64,000 nucleotides of DNA from positions 372,001 to 436,000 of the forward strand of contig NZ_JBBGZW010000001.1 in the NCBI RefSeq assembly GCF_037479095.1, given 5' to 3'. Position numbers and translations under genes: made by a program. The notes beneath the pieces were generated by a model. It saw only the letters and a program-made list of their open reading frames with translations. It had not been told where the DNA came from and searched no databases. The stretch's first letter is position 1; each line of letters starts with the position of its first letter. This DNA is from Pantoea nemavictus (GTDB lineage: Bacteria; Pseudomonadota; Gammaproteobacteria; Enterobacterales; Enterobacteriaceae). Positions 54,521 to 63,067 of this stretch are shown here, piece after piece.

Positions 54521-56125
54521 TCAGGCATTCAGCCAGGCGAACTCATGGAAGCGATAGCCCATCATCATGCCGCTTGGCCAGGCTTCCACGCCGCCGACTT
54601 TCTTGCTGTAGCCATCGGTGGAGCTGATAAAGGTTGGGATGATGGTGCCGCAGTGATCGTAAATCAGCTTCTGCATGTCACCGTACATCTGCTTACGTTT
54701 GGTCTGCTCACGCTCGCCGCGTGCCGCCACCACCAGTTGGTCAAATTGCGCGTTCTTCCAGCCCGATTCGTTATTCGCCGCCGATGAGAGATAGAACTGC
54801 GAGAACAGCATATCCAGCGTCGGGCGCGGGTTAATTGAGCCATAGCCGACCGGATCTTTGGTCCAGTGCGTGGACCAGTAACCGTCATACGGCACGCGAC
54901 GCACTTTGATGTTGAGGCCGGTACTGCGCGACACCTGCTGAATCAGCTGGCCGCCCTCCACCGACCCCTCAATGTTTGGCGTGGTGATAATCTCCACCGT
55001 CGCGCCTTTCATCCCGGCTTTCTCGATGTGGAATTTGGCTTTCTCGGCATCCAGCGGGCGCGGTTTGAGATCGGCGTTGTACAGCGGATGCCATGGCGGC
55101 ACCGGCGTATCGTTACTGACGTCGCCATAACCCTGCAGCACGGTTTTCACCAGGATGTCGCGCGGCTGCAGATACTTCATCGCCAGCACGAAGTCTTCAT
55201 TGCTGCCCGGCTTAACGTCAGTGCGCACAATCAGGTTGGTGTACATGCCGGATTTACTCTCCAGCACGCCGTAATCGGCCGTCGCTTTAATGCGGTTGCA
55301 GTCGGCGGCGCTCAGGGTAGAGACGATGTGCAGATCGCCCGACATTAGCGCGTTGACGCGCGCGGCTTGATCGGTGACGCCCAGCAGCTCCACTTCATCG
55401 AGATGCGGCAGCCCTGGCTTGTAGTAATTGGGGTTCTTCACCCCAACCGAACGCACGCCCGGTGTGAACTCTTTCAGCCTGAACGGCCCGGTGCCGATGC
55501 CCTTGCTGAAATCTTTGGTACCGTCCTGCACGATCAGGAACGGCGCGCTGGCCAGCATAAACGGCACGTCGAAGTTGGCCTGGCTGAGTTCCAGCGTCAG
55601 CTCGTTATCGTTTATCGCGGTGAAGGTTTTGAACTGATCGGCCAGCTTAAAGGCGTTGGAGGCCACCGCCGGATCTTTGTGGCGGCTCAGCGAGTAGATG
55701 ACGTCTTTGGCGGTCAGCGGTTTGCCGTCATGGAAGGTCACGCCTTTGCGCAGTTTGATCTGCCAGGTGATGCCGTCACTGGAATCGAGCGATTCCGCCA
55801 GCGCCGGCTGCACCGCGAGGCTTTTATCCAGCTCGGTCAGGCCGCTGTAGACCATGAATTGACGGGTGTAATCGCCGCTGTTGTTGCCTTTGGCCGGATC
55901 GAGCGTATCGGTAGCTGAGGCGTTGGACATGGCGGCGCGCAGCTTGCCGCCTTTCACTGGAGTGGTGGCCGCAAAGCTCATCTGCGGGAAAGCGATCAAA
56001 CCGCTGCTCATCACGGCACCAGCAGACAACAACTTCATCAGGCCACGGCGCGACATTGACCCTTCGGTCAGCATGCGGTTCAGGGCCGGATTTACAGCGT
56101 CAGACTCTTTATCGAATTTACTCAT
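54521..56125 (-). CDS. Dipeptide-type ABC transporter binding protein with Tat-like signal
   Basis: A 534-residue SBP_bac_5 family protein. The start at 56125 (MSKFDKESDAVNPALNRML) follows GAGGGTG. Residues 22-53 contain MSRRGLMKLLSAGAVMSSG, a twin-arginine motif and hydrophobic stretch with cleavage near SFAA, so export by Tat is likely, which is unusual for this family in enterics. ITWQIKLRKGVTFHDGKPLT is the family signature. Ligand unknown: peptides, amines or other compounds are all possible. Confidence 0.9.
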   Translation of the reverse strand: MSKFDKESDAVNPALNRMLTEGSMSRRGLMKLLSAGAVMSSGLIAFPQMSFAATTPVKGGKLRAAMSNASATDTLDPAKGNNSGDYTRQFMVYSGLTELDKSLAVQPALAESLDSSDGITWQIKLRKGVTFHDGKPLTAKDVIYSLSRHKDPAVASNAFKLADQFKTFTAINDNELTLELSQANFDVPFMLASAPFLIVQDGTKDFSKGIGTGPFRLKEFTPGVRSVGVKNPNYYKPGLPHLDEVELLGVTDQAARVNALMSGDLHIVSTLSAADCNRIKATADYGVLESKSGMYTNLIVRTDVKPGSNEDFVLAMKYLQPRDILVKTVLQGYGDVSNDTPVPPWHPLYNADLKPRPLDAEKAKFHIEKAGMKGATVEIITTPNIEGSVEGGQLIQQVSRSTGLNIKVRRVPYDGYWSTHWTKDPVGYGSINPRPTLDMLFSQFYLSSAANNESGWKNAQFDQLVVAARGEREQTKRKQMYGDMQKLIYDHCGTIIPTFISSTDGYSKKVGGVEAWPSGMMMGYRFHEFAWLNA

Positions 56126-56200
56126 CTGCACACCCTCAATATGAATTGTTGTTGATTTCGTTTTTCGAATTCCAGGAACGCAATGTCCCTCGCCAACATT

Positions 56201-56262
56201 GCGCAATAAATTGCGCCGCTACGGTTTGTGCACCTTGTTGTAGCGGCGCGATTTATCGCGCG
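56201..56262. repeat. GTAGCGGCGCGATTTATCGCGC inverted pair
   Basis: GCGCAATAAATTGCGCCGCTAC at 56201-56222 and GTAGCGGCGCGATTTATCGCGC at 56240-56261, between the flavoprotein and binding-protein genes. Confidence 0.85.
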
Positions 56263-56281
56263 GTTTTAGGCACACGGCGTG

Positions 56282-57559
56282 TCACGACAGCCGGTCCTTG
56301 GCTTTGTAATACCAGCCCGCCAGGGGCAAAAACCACGGCTTACCGTGGTAACCGGGCAGCGCAGGCCAGGTATCGCGCTGCCAGGGATTTTCGTTGCGTT
56401 TTTCCGCCAGTAGATCGGCCATCACGCGCCCCATCCACACCGACATCTGCGTACCGTGGCCGCTGTAGCCCATCGAATAAAACACGCCGTCTTGTTCACC
56501 GGCGTGCGGCAAGCGGTCGGCGGTCATATCCACCATGCCGCCCCAGCAGTAATCGATGCGTGACTTGCCCAACTGTGGGAAGAGCGCGGTCATCGCCGCC
56601 CGCAGCACGTCGCCACTGCGCGTATCGGAGGTGGGATTGCTGACGGCAAAACGGGCGCGACCGCCAAACACCAGCCGACGATCGGCGGTGGTACGGAAGT
56701 AGTTGCCGATATTCAGCGAGGTAACGTAAGTGCGATCCTGTGGCAACACCTGATTGATCACTGCATCGCCGAGCGGTTCGGTGACCACAATAAAACTGCC
56801 TACCGGCACGATACGGCGCTGGAACCACGGGAACGGGCCTTCGTTAGAGACGCCGGTAGCCATCATCACTTTGTCGGCAACGATGTCGCCGTGCGCGGTG
56901 ATGACGCGGTGGCGATAACCGTCAAGACGGGTTAAACCGGTGACCGCGTGATGCGGGAAGATCTTCGCCCCGCTGCGCGCTGCGGCTTCTGCCAGGCCAA
57001 TACCAAACTTGCCCATGTGCATCTGGCCGCCGCGCTTCTGCAGCAGGCCGCCGTGAAAGGCGTCGCTGCCCACTTCCCGGCGAATCTCATCTTTGCTAAT
57101 CAGTTCGATTTCCGGGTCGACGGTGTCGCGCATCAACTGCCACGCGCTGCGCAGACCGGGAAAATGCGAGGCTTTACTGGCCAGTTTCAGTTTGCCGCAC
57201 AGGCGGAAATCACAATCAATCTGCTCGTCGTGCACCAGCTGTTCGACATAGCTCACCGCGTCGTCGTAGGCACGATAGAAGCGGCTGGCCTGCTCGATTC
57301 CCTGGCTCTCCACCAGTGAGGCAAAGTTCTGCGCCACGCCGGTATTGCAGTGCCCGCCGTTGCGTGCCGATGCCTGGCTCATCACCTCGCCGCTCTCCAG
57401 CAGCACCACATTGATGCCGCTGCGCGCCAGGTTGAGCGCCGTCGAGACGCCGGTAAAGCCCCCGCCAATCACCACCACATCGGCTACGCTCGGGAGCGGG
57501 CCGGTCGCTGCGCCACTAAACATTGGCGCGGTGGCTTGCCAGAATGATTCGAGTTTCAT
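56282..57559 (-). CDS. FAD-dependent amine/amino-acid oxidase (PuuB/OrdL-like)
   Basis: A 425-residue DAO-family flavoprotein. FAD site VVVIGGGFTGVSTALNLA (about 28-45), ARNGGHCNTG as in gamma-glutamylputrescine oxidase PuuB, and the C-terminal GYSGHGTQMSVWMGRVMAD. It probably oxidises a primary or secondary amine to an aldehyde for the aldehyde dehydrogenase in the same operon. PuuA and PuuD are absent, so the substrate need not be glutamylputrescine. Confidence 0.9.
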   Translation of the reverse strand: MKLESFWQATAPMFSGAATGPLPSVADVVVIGGGFTGVSTALNLARSGINVVLLESGEVMSQASARNGGHCNTGVAQNFASLVESQGIEQASRFYRAYDDAVSYVEQLVHDEQIDCDFRLCGKLKLASKASHFPGLRSAWQLMRDTVDPEIELISKDEIRREVGSDAFHGGLLQKRGGQMHMGKFGIGLAEAAARSGAKIFPHHAVTGLTRLDGYRHRVITAHGDIVADKVMMATGVSNEGPFPWFQRRIVPVGSFIVVTEPLGDAVINQVLPQDRTYVTSLNIGNYFRTTADRRLVFGGRARFAVSNPTSDTRSGDVLRAAMTALFPQLGKSRIDYCWGGMVDMTADRLPHAGEQDGVFYSMGYSGHGTQMSVWMGRVMADLLAEKRNENPWQRDTWPALPGYHGKPWFLPLAGWYYKAKDRLS

Positions 57560-57573
57560 CGCCGCCTCCAGGT

Positions 57574-58242
57574 TTACAGTCCAACCACAGCGGGCAGTCC
57601 GCCGATATCGCTGATTTCGGTGTATTCATACGCCGGATTAGCCGGATCGTGACCGCGATTGACCCACACCTTGTTTTTAATGCCCATGTCGTGACAGGTC
57701 ATCAGGTCGTAACGCAGGCTGGATGAGACGTGCAGAATCTCCTCCGGGCCACAGTTCAGCTTATCCAGCATGTACTCGAAGCCTTTCATCTGCGGCTTAT
57801 ACGCGCCGACTTCTTCGGCGGTAATGGTCATGTGAATCGGTGCGCCGAGACGTGGCACGTGGTGGGGAATCAGGTCTTTCATTGAGTTGGTGAGCAGCAC
57901 CAGCGGGAATTCTTTGGCCACTTTGGCTAAGCCGGCGGGCACGTCAGGATGTGGACCCCAGGTGGCGCAGTCGGTGTAGATAAAATCGCTGTCCGCTTTG
58001 CTCCACTGCACGCCCCATTTTTTACAGGTGCGCTCTAACGCATCGCTGACCACCGCGTAGTACGGCTTCCACGCGCCGAGCACTTCGTCGCGACGGTAGC
58101 GGGCGAAATCGGTGGTGAAGGCCAGCATCTCCTGCGGCGCTACGCGATCTTTAAAGCAGCGTTCGGCTGCACCCGCCATATCAAAGTTGATCAGCGTGCC
58201 GTAACAATCAAAGGTGATGAATTTCGGTTTAAACAGTGCCAT
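57574..58242 (-). CDS. HAD-superfamily type II haloacid-dehalogenase-like hydrolase
   Basis: A 222-residue HAD hydrolase. Motif I ITFDCYGTLIN (nucleophile Asp), motif II LLTNSM, motif III Lys in GAYKPQ, and motif IV SSLRYDLMTCHDMG. The layout matches L-2-haloacid dehalogenases, but such genes in amine operons may act on phosphates or other small acids. It sits between the ALDH and oxidase genes with short gaps. Confidence 0.88.
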   Translation of the reverse strand: MALFKPKFITFDCYGTLINFDMAGAAERCFKDRVAPQEMLAFTTDFARYRRDEVLGAWKPYYAVVSDALERTCKKWGVQWSKADSDFIYTDCATWGPHPDVPAGLAKVAKEFPLVLLTNSMKDLIPHHVPRLGAPIHMTITAEEVGAYKPQMKGFEYMLDKLNCGPEEILHVSSSLRYDLMTCHDMGIKNKVWVNRGHDPANPAYEYTEISDIGGLPAVVGL

Positions 58243-58270
58243 GAAGCGACCTCGCGGTTAGGGAGATAAA

Positions 58271-59740
58271 TTAGAAATCGATTAACACACTCTTCTGGCG
58301 CTGACAGGCCTGGAATGCCTGACGTCCCAGATCCTTGCCAATGCCCGAGCCGAGAAAACCGCCGGTCGGGATAATAAAGTCACCGGAGCGGCCATAGCGA
58401 TTGACCCACACGGTGCCGGACTCAAGCGCGCGCACCGATCGCAGGGCGCGCGGCAGGCTCAGCGTATGCACGCCGGCGCACAGGCCGTAGGTTTCGTGCG
58501 CCGCCAGCGCCAGCCCCTCCTCTTCGTCGTCAAACTGCTGCACGGTGAGCACCGGGCCAAAAATTTCCTGCTGCACCGCCGGATTATCGTTAGCGACAGC
58601 GCACAGCAGCGTTGGCTGCCAGAACCAGCCTTCTGCGGTGTCGGCGAAGCGTTCGCCTCCCACCAGCACTTCGGCACCCTGGGCTTTGGCATCGGCAATC
58701 ACCGAGGCCACCTTTTTGCCCTGGCGCTCATCAATCAGCGGCGCATAGCGGCTGCTCTCCTGCCAGGTGACGCCCGGGCGCGGTTGCTGACACAGCGCCA
58801 CCAGACGATCCAACAGCGGCTGCGCAATGCCGCGCTGCACAATCAGACGGGTGCCAGCGACGCACGCCTGGCCGCCGTTGGCGGTGAAGCCGCGCAGAAT
58901 TCGCTGCGCCAGTACGTCGATATCGCCAGCATCATCAAACACCAGCTGCGGACTTTTGCCGCCCAGCTCCAGCGTCACCGGTTTCATGCCGTGCTGCGCC
59001 ACATCGCCCATGATGCGTGCGCCGGTCGCGGTTGAGCCGGTAAAGGAGACTTTGCGCACCAGCGGATGCGTCACCAGCGCGCTGCCGGTTACCGCCCCGC
59101 TGCCCTGCACGATATTCAGTACGCCTGCCGGTAAGCCGGCCTGCACCGCCAGCTCGGCCATGCGCACGGTGGAGAATGGCGTCAGCTCAGAAGGTTTCAG
59201 CACCACGGCATTGCCTGCGGCCAGCGCCGGACCGCACTTCCACGACGCCATCGATAGCGGGAAATTCCACGGCGTAATGGCGCCGATCACGCCATATGGC
59301 TCAGCAATCAACATGCCGAGGCTGCTCTCCTGAGTCGGGAACAGGTCGCCGCTGTATTTGTCGGCGCACTCGGCGTAGAAACGGATGGCTTCGGCGGTGA
59401 AAGGAATTTCGTGCTGGATGACATCGCTGATCGGGCGCGTAGAACCGAGCGATTCGAGCTGGGCGAGTAAAGGGTCGTTTTCAATCAGATCGGCCCAGCG
59501 ACGCAGAATTTTACCTCTGGCACGAGGAGCACAGCTGCTCCAGCCGCTGGTTTTGAGCGCCTGATGCGCGGTGGTGACGGCACGATCGACATCCTCACTC
59601 TGCGCTTCGCTCAGTTCGGCATAGACTTTGCCATCGGACGGACGCTTAACGGCAAACAGCGCGCCCGCCGTCTTAAGATGTTGCCCGCCAATATAATGAC
59701 CGGCAGGAAGTAAAACTTTTTCAGGGTCGAAACTTAACAT
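58271..59740 (-). CDS. NAD(P)-dependent aldehyde dehydrogenase
   Basis: A 489-residue ALDH. Conserved ITPWNFPLSMASWKCGPALA, catalytic Glu in LELGGKSPQ, catalytic Cys in NGGQACVAG, and EIFGPVLTVQQF. ATG 59740 with AAGGAA ahead. First gene of the operon ALDH-HAD-oxidase-binding protein-permeases-ATPase. It is expected to oxidise the aldehyde made by the flavoprotein. Confidence 0.92.
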   Translation of the reverse strand: MLSFDPEKVLLPAGHYIGGQHLKTAGALFAVKRPSDGKVYAELSEAQSEDVDRAVTTAHQALKTSGWSSCAPRARGKILRRWADLIENDPLLAQLESLGSTRPISDVIQHEIPFTAEAIRFYAECADKYSGDLFPTQESSLGMLIAEPYGVIGAITPWNFPLSMASWKCGPALAAGNAVVLKPSELTPFSTVRMAELAVQAGLPAGVLNIVQGSGAVTGSALVTHPLVRKVSFTGSTATGARIMGDVAQHGMKPVTLELGGKSPQLVFDDAGDIDVLAQRILRGFTANGGQACVAGTRLIVQRGIAQPLLDRLVALCQQPRPGVTWQESSRYAPLIDERQGKKVASVIADAKAQGAEVLVGGERFADTAEGWFWQPTLLCAVANDNPAVQQEIFGPVLTVQQFDDEEEGLALAAHETYGLCAGVHTLSLPRALRSVRALESGTVWVNRYGRSGDFIIPTGGFLGSGIGKDLGRQAFQACQRQKSVLIDF

Positions 59741-59824
59741 GGAAAATTCCTTATTTGTTACACCCATCACAGACGCGCTAATTAACGATTTGCACTGCGT
59801 TTTTCTGCCACGCTAATAAGCTAA

Positions 59825-59840
59825 TGCAGAAAGTATGCCA
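59825..59840 (-). promoter_or_regulatory. Candidate sigma-54 (-24/-12) promoter of the ALDH operon
   Basis: Minus-strand TGGCATACTTTCTGCA matches TGGCACG-N4-TTGCW at 9 of 12 fixed positions, with the key GG and GC pairs at the right spacing. It lies about 85 bp upstream of the ALDH ATG, giving a leader of about 75 nt. NtrC-like sites are upstream (next entry). Confidence 0.65.
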
Positions 59841-59959
59841 GCCAGCTAAAAAATAAAAATGCGTAAAAAACGGTGCTAAGAAATTTTCTGCCGTATTGAT
59901 GAGCGAAATTTTGCGGAATTGCCGAAGGAATAAACAGATGATTTATCTCACAAACTTCG

Positions 59960-60007
59960 TGCGCCGCAGCGGTGCAGCTCGCATGAAACTTGCACTAAAA
60001 CGGGGAT
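59960..60007. promoter_or_regulatory. Two NtrC-like palindromes upstream of the sigma-54 promoter
   Basis: Site 1 TGCGCCGCAGCGGTGCA (59960-59976) matches 11 of 14 fixed positions of TGCACYA-N3-TGGTGCA. Site 2 TGCACTAAAACGGGGAT (59991-60007) matches 10 of 14 with a perfect left half. Their centres are 31 bp apart, close to the spacing of the paired NtrC sites in glnA, and about 155 and 185 bp ahead of the predicted start. Confidence 0.6.
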
Positions 60008-60036
60008 AAGCGGGAAAGTATGACGCGGCGCACAAA

Positions 60037-60074
60037 TAAACAGCGCCGCGAACCTGAGGCTGCGGCGCTGTTTA
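60037..60074 (-). terminator. Terminator-like hairpin after gabD
   Basis: A 13-bp stem (TAAACAGCGCCGC / GCGGCGCTGTTTA) with a 12-base loop, followed on the minus strand by TTTG. It isolates the ALDH promoter from gabD transcription. Confidence 0.65.
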
Positions 60075-60084
60075 TGTTTATAGG

Positions 60085-60149
60085 ATCGCGCAATAAATTG
60101 CGCCGCTACGATAAGTGCAGGTATTTGTAGCGGCGCGATTTATCGCGCG
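60085..60149. repeat. GTAGCGGCGCGATTTATCGCGC inverted pair
   Basis: GCGCAATAAATTGCGCCGCTAC and GTAGCGGCGCGATTTATCGCGC separated by 17 bp, just past the gabD stop. Confidence 0.85.
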
Positions 60150-60158
60150 TTGTTGATT

Positions 60159-61616
60159 TTAAAGACTGCCAATATGAAAGGTTTTTTGTTCCAGATACTC
60201 TTCTATTCCGTATCGCGATCCTTCACGGCCTAATCCAGATAATTTAATTCCGCCAAAAGGTGCGGCATCTAATGATATTGCACCGGTATTAAAGCCGACC
60301 ATGCCAAATTCCAGTGATTCCGCCACGCGCCATGCCCGGCGAATATTTTCGGTGAAGAAATAGGCGCCAAGTCCATAAGGCGTGTCATTCGCCATACGGA
60401 TCGCTTCCTCTTCGCTATCAAAGATAAACAGCGGCGCGACCGGACCAAAGGTCTCTTCATGCGCAATCCGCATGCTGCTGGTGACATTGCCTAGCACCGT
60501 TGGCTCGACAAAGGTGCCGTTCGGCGCGCTGATGCCGCCGTGCAGCAAGGTCGCGCCCTGGCTGAGGGCATCGTCGATATGGCTGTTAACTTTCTCGACT
60601 GCGCGATCGTTGATCAGCGGCCCGATAGTGCTGTCGGGCGCAAAGCCGTCGCCGACTTTGAGCACCGCCACCGCCTGTAACAAGCGTTCACTGAAGCGCT
60701 GGTAGATGCCGCGCTGCACCAGAATGCGATTGGCGCAGACGCAGGTTTGTCCAGCGTTGCGGAATTTACTCGCCATCACGCCAGCAATGGTGACATCGAG
60801 ATCGGCATCATCGAACACAATCAGCGGCGCGTTGCCGCCCAGCTCGAGGCTCAGACGCTTAATGCTGTCTGCACTCTGCTGCATTAGCAGCTGCCCCACG
60901 CGAGTGGAACCGGTAAAGGATATTTTGCGCACCGTGCGGCTGGCGGTGAGCGTGCTACCGATGTCGGTCGGCAGGCCGGTGAGCACCTGCAGCACACCGC
61001 TCGGGAATCCGGCGCGTTCGGCTAACACCGCCAGCGCCAGCGCCGACAGCGGCGTGAGTTCAGAGGGCTTAACGATAATTGGGCAACCGGCCGCCAGCGC
61101 GGGCGCTACTTTGCGGGTGATCATCGCTATCGGGAAGTTCCACGGCGTGATGGCTGCGGCCACGCCCACCGGCTGCTTTAGCACCAGAATGCGGCGATCT
61201 TCGCTCGGTGCCGGAATGGTGTCGCCATAGATGCGTCGTGCCTCTTCGGCGAACCACTTAACGAAGCTGGCCCCGTACAGCACTTCGCCTTTGGCTTCCG
61301 CCAGCGGTTTACCCTGCTCGGCGGTCATGATGATCGCCAGGTCATCGGCATTAGCAATAATCAGCTGATGCCACTTCTCCAGTAGCGCAGCGCGCGTGGC
61401 GTTGGGCGTTTTACCCCAGCTCACCCGCACCGATTCGGCATAATCTATCGCCTGCTCGGTTTCCGCCGCACCCAATGCGGGAATGGTGGCTATCGGCTGT
61501 TGAGTGGCAGGATCGATCACCGGTAGCGTTGCGCCCTGATGCGCATCCTGCCAGCGACCGCCAAACAGCGCCTGCTGGCGCAGTAGTTCCGTATCTTTGA
61601 GTTGAATTCGCGACAT
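60159..61616 (-). CDS. gabD: Succinate-semialdehyde dehydrogenase (GabD type)
   Basis: A 485-residue ALDH of the succinate-semialdehyde group. ITPWNFPIAMITRKVAPALA, catalytic Glu in LELGGNAPL, catalytic Cys in NAGQTCVCANR (the Cys-x-Cys pattern of GabD), and the C-terminal GGIKLSGLGREGSRYGIEEY. It converts succinate semialdehyde to succinate with NAD(P), following GabT. ATG 61616 with AGGGGA ahead; the open frame further upstream is not used. Confidence 0.93.
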   Translation of the reverse strand: MSRIQLKDTELLRQQALFGGRWQDAHQGATLPVIDPATQQPIATIPALGAAETEQAIDYAESVRVSWGKTPNATRAALLEKWHQLIIANADDLAIIMTAEQGKPLAEAKGEVLYGASFVKWFAEEARRIYGDTIPAPSEDRRILVLKQPVGVAAAITPWNFPIAMITRKVAPALAAGCPIIVKPSELTPLSALALAVLAERAGFPSGVLQVLTGLPTDIGSTLTASRTVRKISFTGSTRVGQLLMQQSADSIKRLSLELGGNAPLIVFDDADLDVTIAGVMASKFRNAGQTCVCANRILVQRGIYQRFSERLLQAVAVLKVGDGFAPDSTIGPLINDRAVEKVNSHIDDALSQGATLLHGGISAPNGTFVEPTVLGNVTSSMRIAHEETFGPVAPLFIFDSEEEAIRMANDTPYGLGAYFFTENIRRAWRVAESLEFGMVGFNTGAISLDAAPFGGIKLSGLGREGSRYGIEEYLEQKTFHIGSL

Positions 61617-61720
61617 GACAATCCCCTGTATCTTCGTCATTTCACTGTAACGTGACGCGACAGCGCAGGATGTTTTTCTGCTGGAGGGAATGTTGATTGG
61701 CGTCTGTTTTGCGGTGGGAA

Positions 61721-61740
61721 AAGAAATTTTATGCTGTGGG
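61721..61740. promoter_or_regulatory. 20-bp motif shared with the GNAT-hyuAB upstream region
   Basis: AAGAAATTTTATGCTGTGGG, identical to 46694-46713 and at nearly the same distance (105 bp) from the downstream start codon. Confidence 0.45.
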
Positions 61741-61773
61741 ATTCGGTCGCCTTTGTGGCGACCGAAAAGCCGC

Positions 61774-62733
61774 TTAAATCTGGAAATCGATAGCCGGTTC
61801 GTTCTCGGTTTCGTAAGAGAGCGCCTGACGTTTGATCTCCTCCAGCGACAGATTGGCGTTACACAGCTCAAGGAACTGCCACACATAGTTGCGCTGTAAT
61901 TGACCCCGCTTCAGGCCGAGCCACACGGTGTTGGCATCAAACAGATGGTGCGTATCGATTTTCACCAGGTCTTCACCTTCATAAATATCGCACGCCTGAT
62001 CGGCGAGGATGCCGACGCCGAGACCCAATTCAACGTAGGTTTTCACCACGTCAGAGTCCTGGGCGCTGAGCACGATATCCGGTCTGAGTCCTGCCGCCTG
62101 GAAAGCACGATCGACGCGCGAACGGCCGGTAATGCCCTGACGATAGGTGATCAGCGGATAGCGGCTTAGACTGGCGAGCGTCACCGGCTGATGCTGCAGC
62201 AACTCATGGTCGTGCGGCACCAATAGCGAGTGGTGCCAGCTGAACCACGGAAACGCTGCGAGACTGCTGTTATTCACCAACTGCTCGGAAGCGATACCGA
62301 TATCGGCTTCACCGGCCAGCAGCATCGCTACGATCTCCTGCGGCGATCCCTGATTCAGCTCAAGACGTACGTTGGGATAGAGCTGGCGGAAGGCTTTGAT
62401 CACCCGCGGCAGGCTGTAACGCGCCTGCGTATGCGTGGTGGCGATGGTCAATACGCCGCTGGTTTCATTGGTAAACACATCCGCTAAGCGACGAACTTTA
62501 CCCGCTTCATCAAGGATGCGCTCAGCAATGGTCAACAGTGCTTTGCCCGGTTCCGTCATTCCCAATAGCCGCTTGCCACGACGAATAAAAATTTCCACGC
62601 CCAGTTCATCTTCCAGATCGCGAATATGGCGGCTCACCCCGGATTGGGAGGTAAACAGCGTATTCGCCACTTCGGTCAGGTTGAACTCGCAACGGGCCGC
62701 TTCACGTATAATTTTAAGTTGCTGGAAATTCAC
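61774..62733 (-). CDS. cbl: Cbl, LysR-type regulator of sulfonate-sulfur use
   Basis: A 319-residue LysR-family activator nearly identical in pattern to E. coli Cbl: NFQQLKIIREAARCEFNLTE, FTSQSGVSRHIRDLEDELG, LTIATTHTQARYSLPRVI, QGITGRSRVDRAF and LGLKRGQLQRNYVW. Cbl activates tau and ssu genes when sulfate is scarce. The start is a GTG at 62733 with AGGAG eight bases ahead; longer frames lack support. It lies downstream of nac on the same strand, as in E. coli. Confidence 0.95.
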   Translation of the reverse strand: MNFQQLKIIREAARCEFNLTEVANTLFTSQSGVSRHIRDLEDELGVEIFIRRGKRLLGMTEPGKALLTIAERILDEAGKVRRLADVFTNETSGVLTIATTHTQARYSLPRVIKAFRQLYPNVRLELNQGSPQEIVAMLLAGEADIGIASEQLVNNSSLAAFPWFSWHHSLLVPHDHELLQHQPVTLASLSRYPLITYRQGITGRSRVDRAFQAAGLRPDIVLSAQDSDVVKTYVELGLGVGILADQACDIYEGEDLVKIDTHHLFDANTVWLGLKRGQLQRNYVWQFLELCNANLSLEEIKRQALSYETENEPAIDFQI

Positions 62734-62850
62734 ACCCTTTTCTCCTGGTTCCTGCCCCTGTTTCATCCATGTTATGAAGTTGGTGTCATCGCAACAAATA
62801 ATAAAAAACGGTGTGTTATGCGGAATAGTAATAAGGGAGGGTTTGAGAGA

Positions 62851-63054
62851 CGCCCTCACCCCAGCCCTCTCCCGCAAGCGGGCGTGGGAGCCGACGGTGC
62901 GGCTAATGGGTAAGGTGATTAATGCGAGTTAAAAAGGCTGGATCGGTTCCCTCTCCCATCTGCAAGATGGGGAACGGGTTAGTGAGGTGATCAATTTTGC
63001 TGTGGAAGGGCTGGATCGGTTCCCTCTCCCGCCTGCGGGAGAGGGTGAGGGGAA
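62851..63054. repeat. CCCTCTCCCGC-type palindromic repeats between nac and cbl
   Basis: Three related units: CCCTCTCCCGCAAGCGGGCG at 62873-62892, a degenerate one at 62947-62975, and CCCTCTCCCGCCTGCGGGAG at 63022-63041. Same type as 20617-20739. This 330-bp gap holds no gene. Confidence 0.65.
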
Positions 63055-63067
63055 AAGTGCGACTAAC

